A stretch of 24,039 nucleotides of DNA. Source: Azolla pinnata. Its lineage: Eukaryota; Streptophyta; Polypodiopsida; Salviniales; Salviniaceae. The stretch is taken from the NCBI GenBank assembly GCA_037176905.1, contig JBBBWG010004625.1:5443-29481 (forward strand), in the 5' to 3' direction. The translations under genes were made by a program, and so were the position numbers. Position 1 is the first letter of the stretch. Every line of letters begins with the position of its first letter. The notes beneath the pieces were generated by a model. The model saw nothing but the letters and a program-made list of their open reading frames with translations, did no database searches and was not told the origin of the DNA. Of this stretch, positions 1 through 11,450 are shown in pieces.

Positions 1-40
<40 letters not shown>

Positions 41-118
41 CCACCATTTCTTCTTCTTCTGATTCTTCTTCTTCTTCTTCTTCTTCTTCTTCTTTCTTCT
101 TCTTCTTCTTTCTTCTTC
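1..118. repeat. ATC and TTC microsatellites
   Basis: A pure ATC trinucleotide run fills about the first 40 bases and is followed by an imperfect TTC/TTCTT run to about 117. It is simple-sequence DNA upstream of the OYE-like gene with no sign of coding. Confidence 0.95.
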
Positions 119-124
119 ACCATT

Positions 125-190
125 GCAGGATTTGAACTGCCTCTGCGAATTGCAGGATTTGAACAGCCTCTGCGAATTGCAGGATTTGAC
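125..190 (+). repeat. 27-bp tandem repeat, about 2.4 copies
   Basis: The unit begins GCAGGATTTGAAC. Copies lie at 125-151 and 152-178, with a partial copy at 179-190. The two full copies differ at one visible position (ctgcc versus cagcc). It lies about 180 bases upstream of the OYE start codon, in the promoter or 5' leader. Confidence 0.9.
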
Positions 191-236
191 CTCTCTTTGA
201 ACTGCACAGTCAGCTCCTTTAGCTTCGCTATACTAG

Positions 237-262
237 CCCCCCCCCCCTCCCCCCTCCCCCCA
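237..262 (+). repeat. C-rich tract
   Basis: A run of C interrupted by single T residues lies just upstream of the probable 5' leader of the OYE-like gene. It is G-rich on the opposite strand. No function can be assigned from sequence alone. Confidence 0.85.
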
Positions 263-367
263 ATCCATTGAAATCCTCTCCACAGCGAGAGAACCCAAGC
301 TCGATCCTTTTTGCTGATTCAGGTCGACAGGAAGAGAATAGAGACGGTCAAGGCGCATCCCAACGCC

Positions 368-3417
<3,050 letters not shown>

Positions 3418-3446
3418 CCAAAATCGGGAGGAACTAATATAACCTC

Positions 3447-3694
3447 CTTGTTCGCTTTGCATCTGTATATTTAGACCTTTGAATCATCGTATAACGTCCT
3501 AATTAAATGCTCAGCGGCACGATTAAAGCCGATGATCGGAAGCCATGTCCTTCATCATGACCTTAAATGAAATAATCTATGGAATCTCCAATTCACCGTT
3601 TCAAACCTTATACAGAAGGGCTTGTTCGCTTTGCATCTGTAAATTTAGACCTTATAAACTACTTGTTCGCTTTGCATCTGTAAATTTAAACCTT
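3447..3694 (+). repeat. Three direct copies of a 33-bp element
   Basis: Copies start at 3447, 3621 and 3662 with the shared core TTGTTCGCTTTGCATCTGTA, followed by a near-identical dozen bases. The second and third copies lie 41 bp apart. The first copy overlaps the expected 3' UTR of the OYE-like gene. Confidence 0.92.
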
Positions 3695-3764
3695 TGATTG
3701 ATAAGAAAGCTTTTAGCAAGAAAGCAAGCTTTCAAGCGTTGGGAGCATATTTGCTGAAGCGATT

Positions 3765-4148
3765 GATTTCAAATGACATTTGCATGGGTTGTATGCATAA
3801 CAACATTGGGAATGAAAGTGAAAAAACATACAAATTCCTAGTATTTGAAGTATCTGCCTCTGTTTTCAAGAGCAAAGTCATGATCAATCCAAAAGTCGCC
3901 AGAGTCAACAATATGGTTGTTAATTCATGGGTCTGCAGATCTACTTTCAGCAATAGATTTCAAATGACATTTGCATGGGTTGTATGCATAACAACATTGG
4001 GAATGAAAGTGAAAAAACATACAAACTCTTAGTATTTGAAGTATCTGCCTCTGTTTTCAAGAGCAAAGTCATGATCAATCCAAAAGTCGCCAGAGTCAAC
4101 AATATGGTTGTTAATTCATGGGTCTGCAGATCTACTTTCAGCAATAGA
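3765..4148 (+). repeat. 191-bp tandem duplication
   Basis: Copy 1 is 3765-3955 and copy 2 is 3956-4146/4148. By eye the copies differ at two positions (ttcct versus ctctt, near 3835 and 4026). Reading frames cross it, but 191 is not a multiple of 3 and the second copy repeats the same peptide after a frame change, so it is not a gene. Confidence 0.95.
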
Positions 4149-4584
4149 AACCAAGCAGAGCCCAAGATGGGCCTTTTAGGGAGGATGACACAACAGAATA
4201 AAATGCACTAGGTCTCTTCTACATCAATCCGCAGTTTATACGAAACACAGAACCCTCTCAGGCTCAAACCATGGAACTGTATAAAAAGCTTTACAAGCCA
4301 GAAGCCAAATTTTCATCACGGCTGGAAACTTGTTTGGGCCGAGTACAACAAAATTCTTTGCAACCAAGTGAAAACAATGTCAATTTTGCACCATGGCTCC
4401 AAACTCTAACGCCGTTACCAATTGGGAATATGTTCTTATGAAACAAAAAACTGAGTGTGCCTCTGCACGAGATTGAATAAAAATTCCGACATTCGTTAAA
4501 AATGAAAGCTTTGGAACAAAGAACATCTTCTAACTTATCCTCCGAACTCTAATTTTGGTACAGATGAGAAACGTCCTCAAAAGA

Positions 4585-4600
4585 GGGGGGGGGGGGGGGG
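4585..4600 (+). repeat. Poly-G tract (16 G)
   Basis: An uninterrupted G run in the convergent intergenic region. Its length may be inaccurate if the assembly used error-prone reads. Confidence 0.9.
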
Positions 4601-4770
4601 AACTTCAAAAACTAAAATACTGGCGATGATAGAACTCAACATCCATCAAGACAACCTCTGTTCACAATAACCATCTAATAGTGGACGACTTCACAATTTC
4701 ACAGACAAGCCGAGCATAATCCATTGCTACATGGAATGTATGCTTAAACGTAACAGAATGAATTGCCTTT

Positions 4771-7700
4771 TTACCTAACTGGTTGTTGGTTGTAATGGTT
4801 CTTCTCTTTCTTCTTTAAAGCTGCAAGCCTTGCAGCTCTCGCAGCTGCTTCAGCTGCAGCAGCTTTTGCTGCACTATCACTCTCTTTAAACGACTTCTTC
4901 TTCTTTACTGAAGCAAGCTTCTTCAAAATCTCTTTGGGGTCTGATGTTACAGAATCCGGCTCTTTCTCCATATTTTCGACAGATGTTTCATCTTTAGGAA
5001 TTGAAGCCTCCAGTTGATCACAAGTAGTTTCATCCTCTTTTTCATCCTTTTGAAGAGGTTTATCTTTCTTAGCCTTGCGCCGTTTTGAACTTTTGCTTTC
5101 TGTAAGCGCTGGGCCCCTAGTAACCGTAACTTCCGTAGGCTCATCAGTAACACCATTTTCATGCTCTTCTTCTATAGCATCTGTGTAGCAAAGGCAGTAA
5201 TGGAGATAGATTAAAACATTTTCTCATGATAGTTTTTGACCATGTGCTATAAAATCATGTTTCAAGAAAGGAAAAACACCAAAATATACAATTAGCTTCG
5301 CATTCAATTACCTGAAACGTTGTGGTGCTTTATCAAAAAACTGTAGAGAAGCTTCAAGAAGGATAAAGCTATTCTAATAAATATCCAGAAAATAGGCTAA
5401 TAGCACCCTCACCCAAAAAAATTACTATATACCCATCTGACACACAAGAAAAATTCCCTGTGGGCAAGATGAGATCACCTTTTTCCTCCTTTGGTTGGAG
5501 TCCAAGCTCTGCAAGCACAGCCTCGAGCTCTGCCAGCTCCTTCTTCTTCAATTCTTTCTTCGACAGCTGCCTATCAGGTTCTCGCGCAGTTGGCGTTACA
5601 ACAGGGGGAGTAGCAACTTTTGCATCAACCTCCAGCTCCGTTGTCTCGGTTTCTTGTTCTTCATTCTCTTCTTCTAGATCCTCTTCATCATCCCCTTCAC
5701 TTTCATCCTGTTGTATACATACATCAAATGCTAAATCATCCCAAAACCATGTATGTTGAGCATGCATATGTCGTGCTCAATATAGTTTTGAACATGTCAG
5801 TGGTACAACCATAAAATAACCATGATCACAGAATAGTCAAGAAGTAATCATGGGCTTGGACCACTCTGATCTGCTGAGAACGTCTCAAATATTGGATACT
5901 AGAATGTAAGTACTCATATAATTACACTTCTTCAAATATCAAAACCTGATTTCCAATACACTAAGGAAATTTGAATAAAACTCACCAGTTGCAACATACG
6001 AATGCAATCAATCAAATTGCATACTCCTCAAATGAGATGCATAACATGTTCATCAAAACGGAGCGGGTCTTCAAACGAAATTGGAACATTATATAGGAAA
6101 ATAAAATCTAATAAACCAGCTTGGTTTATAATGTCAAATAACTAAGGAAATCAGTTACTGTTTAGGGAAATCCTCCTAATTTTCTTTTACCCTTGCAATA
6201 ACCTTTATTAACACTACCTTCTCATTCCAATATTCTTATAGGCTTATCCCATGAAAGATCTTTGTATTAAAAGATCTTCAAAAGTAAGCTAACCTGTACA
6301 GGACATTATAACTTGGTTTCTCCTTCAAAAAATCTTTAGAACTTGAGTCGTACATCCACTAAGCACAAGGCCATAACTATACCCTCAAATTATCAATATG
6401 TGTCCAACATGAACTCAGGGGGCATGAAAAGCTGCAGCTTCTCCTACTCCAAGATAATAGCCTGATTTATCCTTCCCAAGTTTCCAAAAAATTTCTCATC
6501 AAAGATCTTATCTCATCATTAAAAAAAATTCTAAAAGCTTAGCTTGCCCTTGAAACATTTGGTATTTGGAAAGAGGGATTCAGAAAGGATATAACGCTTG
6601 GTTTCACTCCATAATTTTCCAACACGTTTGAATCTCTACGGAACACAAAACAACTAGCTTTATCTTTCCACAATTATCTTGCAGCTTGACTTAGGCTTTC
6701 AAAAAGTTCCTTGGATTTCTTCATCTTCGCAGAACGATTTTACAAAGATGTAAAATATTCCCACAAAATCCTTACAAATTGGTATCCACCTGCCTTACCG
6801 CTAGAAGTAGGTCTATCCATTCTTAGAAGTTCCTTATTTTCTGAAAAGACATAAAAAACTCCTAGAAAATTCTTCCAATATGCTTATAACTTGGCCCACC
6901 CTTTCACAAAAAGAATTAACATTTTCATACAACCCTAACACACTGAATCGCCGTTTGACACATCCTTATAACTCGCCTTCTCATTATAAAACTACTCTTT
7001 TAAAAAATTCCAATTAACTTCCCGTTCGAAAAGAGTCTTACATCTACACTTCTCATGTGAGAAAATACTGTTACTAATAGCCTTCCACGCTGAAAGAAAT
7101 CATAGTTTTATGCATATAAAGTTTACGAAAACACGATCATTAATTATCGTTTGACAAAACATCTGTAAGAACTATTGTCTTATGCTTCACAGAATCATTA
7201 TAACTCCGTTTCTCCTTTCCTCAAATCTTAAAAAATTGGCTTATCGTTCCAAAAAAACATTGAAAGCATTAATCTGTCAACAAAAGCACTATTAGCTCCG
7301 CATATCCATCCATACAGTCCCTAATAATCTATTATTAACTCGGACAAAACATGTTCTAAATCTGGCAACCTACTCTAGTCCTTTCACAAACATCTTCCCA
7401 CCTCTCAATAACGCCATATTTTCTAAATTACCTCATTAAATTCGAAAGAATCCTACATCCCCAGAGGTGTTTGCCACAGTTTTAATGGTGTCCGACATTT
7501 TGAAGACAAGAACGCACATACAGAAACGTCTATAAACGAAAAGAAATGAGTTTTGTACGCTTCAACTAACCTGACTCGCATCTTCACGTGAATAGCTGGG
7601 TGCATCGTGAACAAGAGAAGATGCATCAAGAATGGGTGGAAGAGCCGGGAGAGCGAAGTATTCGTCATCGTCTTCTTCACAATCGGCCCAGGAGGAAACA

Positions 7701-7891
7701 GAAACGGGCGCGGCAGTCCAGACCTGAGTAGAAGCTGATTTCTCCCCTTCGGATGCGGTCTTGGGGCCTTCACTCTTGTCCTTGTCGGATCTGGTCTTTT
7801 TCTTGCGCCGACTTTCGAGTGCAGAGAAGATGTTGGTGCTGCTTATGGCAGGTAATCCATCGTCTCTCTTGTTCGATCCCCCTCCGACCAT
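4771..7891 (-). CDS. Uncharacterised plant-conserved Lys/Glu-rich protein, 3 exons
   Basis: Exons on the minus strand are 7891-7571, 5707-5479 and 5180-4771, joined by GT-AG introns of 1863 and 298 nt, giving 319 aa. The N-terminus MVGGGSNKRDDG and the block STNIFSALESRRKKK are followed by a short Trp-containing acidic patch (SSWADCEEDDDEYFALP, about 67-83). Next come a Glu/Asp-rich stretch (about 108-133), a charged helix with likely coiled coil (RQLSKKELKKKELAELEAVL), a Lys-rich linker, and an Ala/Lys-rich tail ending KKKEKNHYNQQPVR. From memory, flowering-plant proteins with the same order (N-terminal NVFAAL, SKKE-KKKELAELEALLAD, C-terminal KEKNHYNQQPVR) exist but are uncharacterised; this was not checked by search. 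There is no signal peptide, membrane segment or enzyme motif. The composition suggests a soluble nuclear or ribonucleoprotein-associated protein, but that is inference. Its head-to-head neighbour is CAF1. Confidence 0.88.
5708..7570 (-). other. Large AT-rich intron with degenerate internal repeats
   Basis: Intron 1 of the Lys/Glu-rich gene, with donor CAG|GTTAGT and acceptor ACAACAG. At 1863 nt it is several times longer than most introns in the window. A loose motif TTATAACT-Y-G followed by TTCTC and an A-rich stretch recurs near 6306, 6588, 6883, 6966 and 7198 on the + strand, suggesting an old, decayed repeat array. No exon or nested gene is seen. Confidence 0.7.
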
Positions 7892-7920
7892 TCTCCAGCA
7901 AAAGGAAGCGATTCCGCCCG

Positions 7921-7958
7921 AGAAGAAGAAGAAGAAGAAGAAGAAGAAGAAGAAGAAG
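7921..7958 (+). repeat. AAG trinucleotide tract (TTC on the gene strand)
   Basis: An uninterrupted AAG repeat lies about 30 bases upstream of the Lys/Glu-rich gene's ATG. On the transcribed (-) strand it is a TTC polypyrimidine tract in the probable 5' leader. Confidence 0.93.
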
Positions 7959-8135
7959 GAATCGTCTCTTCTAACGCAAAGTTCGGGGGGGGAGGGCGAG
8001 GGTAGGATTTAGGGCAAGGGTAATAGGGATCGGGTGAGCAGTTAGGGCTGCGGTTTCCGTGTACAGGTGAAGAAGGGGATAGGGAGCGTTGCAGGTGGAG
8101 TCTGAGGCCTTCTTCGGCAGGGCGCTCGAGCGCGA

Positions 8136-8187
8136 TTAGGGTTAGGGTTGGGGTTAGGGTTAGGGTTAGGGTTAGGATTAGGGTTTT
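8136..8187 (-). promoter_or_regulatory. Interstitial TTAGGG repeats including a telobox
   Basis: Eight TTAGGG-type hexamers run from 8136 to 8183 on the + strand, two of them degenerate (TTGGGG and TTAGGA). On the minus strand they read CCCTAA, ending with the canonical plant telobox AAACCCTAA (8186-8178), about 290 bases upstream of the Lys/Glu-rich gene's start. Teloboxes are known in promoters and 5' leaders of plant translation and ribosome genes. A regulatory role here is inferred from position. The unit is TTAGGG, not the usual plant TTTAGGG. Confidence 0.75.
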
Positions 8188-8256
8188 GCAGAAGAGACGA
8201 AGAGGGCCAATGGATCTGTTGTTGACAGAGATGAGGATTGGAACCTCCATTTCTTC

Positions 8257-8297
8257 ATTTATTTGTTTATTTATTTATTTATTTATTTATTTATTTC
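8257..8297 (+). repeat. TTTA tetranucleotide tract
   Basis: A TTTA microsatellite with one TTTG variant, upstream of the telomere-like array, in the divergent intergenic region. Confidence 0.92.
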
Positions 8298-8734
8298 GCT
8301 AATTAATAATAAACATTATTCATTGGTCCTTTTTTTAAAATTTAATCTTTTCCCCCATTTATTTGGCCACTGTTAATTAGATGCTAATTTCCCCCATTTG
8401 ATCTTAATTAGATGCTAATCACAAGCCATTTGCTTGGGACCTAAATCATGCACTTCAATTAACCCTAATCATCCGACCGATTCCTGTCTGTGATCACGCG
8501 CTCGTCTGGCTCCGACGGATTTCAGTTCCGAGGTTCGATTGCTCGATTAATTAAGCTTATGGATTTTGTGGTTTAGGCTTCGAATTCGCTCGAATAATCT
8601 CCGCGTTATGTTTAAGCCAAGTTTAAGCTTGCATTCTTCTTAATTAAGCTCTGGATTGTTTGCGATCGGTTAGTTAAATCTCCCGACACCCTTTCTGGGC
8701 AACTCGAAGCCTTTGAAGCTTTCCGCTCTGACGA

Positions 8735-9255
8735 TTGAGATTTTCGATTGGAACGAGAATTCGCTCCTCGCTTTCCTGCTGGCGTCATAGAAAGATTAAG
8801 TGCGGATTCAGGATTATGAAGCTCACGATTGTCACGGCGAACTCTCGTGCTTCATTCCCTTGCCCAGCTTTAGAAGCTCTGGATCACATCGACAACTTCA
8901 AAACGGTAGAAGTAGAAATCATGCTGATCGGTCGTGAAATCGACTGCCAAATATTGGTCGATATTGTCTGACTCGCTGAACTGGGGAGTCATAGCTACCT
9001 CCTTTGACAGTGGCACTGAACCGAGATCAAGCTGACCACACCAAGGCAAGCAGATTAGAACTATGAGCAGATACTGTTTGATGGGAAGATCTTTGCCTCT
9101 GATGATGCAATTACGTGTTCGTATAAGAGCAGTAACTTGAAGCCCGTTCGAGACATACTAAAACCAAGCCAACAGTCATCGGCAATAATGCAGAAAGTGA
9201 AGCTAGAGTTGTGCCTTGACATGGAAGTCGTGGAAGAAGCTTCGAACTCGTTTTA
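8735..9255 (+). pseudogene. Possible decayed coding stretch, unidentified
   Basis: An open frame (8735-8971) contains MKLTIVTANS at 8817 and ends GREIDCQILVDIV. After one frame change the sequence reads SDSLNWGVIATSFDSG. After another, a 60-odd codon open stretch begins ILFDGKIFASDDAIT and ends at a TAG near 9253. The amino-acid composition looks more protein-like than the flanking DNA, but no family is recognised and the frame breaks are inferred. It could equally be chance. Confidence 0.2.
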
Positions 9256-10002
9256 GTAGTTAAACATAAAAGATTAAGAGTCGATCGATTCCATGACGCG
9301 TCAAATGCTTCCCAACCAATTGGTCTCCCCTTTAAAGACGATTAAATGCAAACAACTCACAATCACTAACTGACAAACTGCGTTCGCTCAACTCGAGAGG
9401 TTTAAATAAGACAATGTACGCGTATTAACAACGTTTCCTGAGAGCAGCACTTTGCACAAGCCTCGTGACTTAACAGACTTCCAGAAGAAAAGTTTTGGAT
9501 CTCAGAAGACTCGTGTAGAATGTTGTGTAACATGCATTCTCCAGAAACAGGCATCCGAGAACTCACCTTGATCACAATCAACGTCAATGGTAATCACGGC
9601 TCGGTTCAGTGCGTTTTTCTCCTGTTCATTGTGTCTTGGGCTACCTCGACTATATGACAGACGCTGCAGATGGCCACGGGCTTCGAGTTCCGCAGAACAC
9701 GAAGGCATCGCTATCTGCCAAGAAACTCAGACGGCGAGCGAGAGACTAGAAATTCATTCACAACAAGACATCCTCCGATTCCCCTACAGATCAAACTGTG
9801 TCTTGGAAAGTATCACAAGACAGATGGAGGGGGGATTCCGATCGGTTTCCAGCTCTGCAGAATGCTGTCAGCAACAGAGAAATGGCTTCGACAGATGCTC
9901 GCGAAAGAGCTGACGGAGTTCAGGACATTCTTCATCGGACTCTTTTCTTCTGTATCAGTTCCGATTTTCAACTCTGGGGGATTCGCATCCAGCTCGTGCC
10001 GA

Positions 10003-10483
10003 CATTACATACACGCACACATACATACATACATGCATACATACATGCACAAGCATATGCACATACGACGAACATACGTGTTTTATACACGTATATACGG
10101 AATATGCATCGTACACATAAGCGACGTATACGGACACGAACGCGTATAAAAACAACCCGTGCATATGCGTATACATACATGCATGCACACACGCACAAGC
10201 ATACATACATACATACGTGCGGCGCATTTCATACGCGTTCATACACGCGATCGCACACGTTCGTACGTGTATATACGCAACATGCATCGTACGCGAAAAC
10301 GGCATATACGAACACGTACGCATACACGAGAAACAACCTAATGCTTGCAGGCGTACAATGCATGCACACATACATACATACATGTACAGCATACGTATGC
10401 GCTGCTAGATCACGTCGTTGCGTATACAAGCATCAGGTTGTTTTGTACGCGTATGTGTACGAGCACACATACGGCGTACACGT
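10003..10483. repeat. Alternating purine/pyrimidine CATA/ACGT block with degenerate 178-bp repeats
   Basis: Nearly 480 bases are built from CATA, CATG, TACG and CGTA steps. A segment around ATGCATCGTAC at 10104 recurs at 10282, offset 178, with similar flanks on both sides, so the block contains a diverged tandem repeat. The AACAACC-containing part occurs a third time in inverted orientation (10428-10443 against 10334-10349, one mismatch). All six frames are rather open, so the open frames here are compositional and not genes. Confidence 0.8.
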
Positions 10484-10523
10484 ACGTACTCCTCGGTTCA
10501 CACGTGTGAGCCGAGGAATACGT
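10484..10523. promoter_or_regulatory. 40-nt near-perfect palindrome centred on a CACGTG G-box
   Basis: The left arm 10484-10503 and right arm 10504-10523 are reverse complements except at two positions. The centre reads TCACACGTGTGA, which contains ACACGTGT, a G-box/ABRE-type core bound by plant bZIP and bHLH factors. It sits at the junction between the CATA/ACGT block and the pyrimidine-rich CAF1 leader. It could form a hairpin or cruciform. The promoter role is inferred from position. Confidence 0.6.
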
Positions 10524-11450
10524 ATTCTTCTTCTTCTTCTTCTCCGTCCCTTTGACCTTTCTTCTCTGTGTTTCTTCTCTCTCTAGCGATGGCGGAGCTT
10601 GGTCCCTTATATCGCCCTTTCCCCTTCTTCTGAGCTTCCGTCTTTCTTCACCCTCGCAGGCGCCGCCCCTCACCTGCCCTTACCTGCGCCATCGCCCGTT
10701 GTGTGCGCAGAGATTCAGAGCTTACCGCCTTCTGAAGCACTTCTTCTTCCCATACTCTTCCTCTTTCTTCTCCTCGGGAAACCCATCCTCGAAGCAGCGC
10801 GTGCGCTTCCCTGCTGGAGAGCCGCTGCTCTCTTTCCTCTCCGTGTGGGTCCTTTCAAGCTTTCTGTTGGATGGATCGCTAGATCTGTGTCAAATCTTTC
10901 GGAGGGCCGCCTGCTTCACGAGACTTCTCGAGGTTGTATTCTCTTCGCCGGTTTTGAAATCCGGGTTTCTGTTCTCGTACGAACTCATCAGACCTTCTCA
11001 TGTACCCATCCAGCGTTCTGCTGTGGAAGCGATACCGAACCTCTTGCATACGAACAAGAGTTCTGACCACAATCTTGGCTTAAGAAGAGAAAGGAAGAAG
11101 AGAACTCGGGCTCTGAGAAGAAACGGTGGAGGCCATCTCGAAGGCGAAGGAAGATTCCGGACAGAGAAGAGTAAGCTTTTCCACCTTGTTTCATGCCATT
11201 CTGCCTACATTCTTCTGCTTCTTCTTCTTCTGCAAACGACGAATCCGTAGATCAATCGGTACAAATAGATTCATGTGCATATTTGTGCCAACAGATGTAG
11301 GTTTTGCTGGTTTCGTCTCCATCTCCATCTTCGGCTTGCTTCTTGCGGCAAAAACCAGATCAAATACATCCGTTTGATCCATTCCTTCATCATCGGTCAC
11401 GTCTGCACAAAAGGTACCAGTGAATTGCAGCCTTCCTTGTTGACAAGGCC
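10524..11450 (+). promoter_or_regulatory. Promoter and long pyrimidine-rich 5' leader of CAF1
   Basis: CT-rich DNA begins with a TTC run at 10524 and continues to about 10850, resembling plant core-promoter/5' leader composition. A possible leader intron has donor GAAGA|GTAAGC at 11171 and acceptor AATTGCAG at 11430, 20 bases before the CAF1 ATG. Upstream ATGs are present if the transcript starts near 10550. Neither the start site nor the splice is proven. Confidence 0.4.

Larger units (their letters stand above)
3418..4770. other. Convergent intergenic region (two 3' flanks)
   Basis: This separates the stop of the OYE-like gene (+) from the stop of the Lys/Glu-rich gene (-). It holds a triplicated 33-bp element (3447-3694), a 191-bp tandem duplication (3765-4148) and a G16 tract (4585-4600). 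The rest should contain the two 3' UTRs. No further gene is seen. Confidence 0.8.
8250..10000. other. Divergent intergenic region without a recognised gene
   Basis: About 1.7 kb between the upstream region of the Lys/Glu-rich gene and the CATA/ACGT block. It holds AT-rich DNA up to about 8700. Open frames follow at 8735-8971 and about 9073-9255, then another weak open stretch at 9670-9990. None has a recognisable domain. Promoters for both flanking genes probably lie within it, but no convincing TATA box could be fixed. Confidence 0.6.

Noticed and set aside
3694..4211. Open frames over the 191-bp duplication that repeat the same peptide
   Set aside because: They come from the duplicated DNA itself, the frame shifts between copies, and no family is recognised.
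8136..8187. A chromosome end or telomere fusion
   Set aside because: Only eight units, flanked on both sides by unique gene-associated sequence; better seen as an interstitial telobox cluster.
9798..10586. 262-codon open frame on the + strand and a 145-codon frame on the - strand
   Set aside because: Both run through the CATA/ACGT block; the peptides are Thr/His/Tyr/Arg repeats with no domain.
10552..11250. 232-codon open frame upstream of CAF1
   Set aside because: Leu/Ser/Phe-rich translation of CT-rich leader DNA, with an overlapping open frame at 10599; no recognisable domain.
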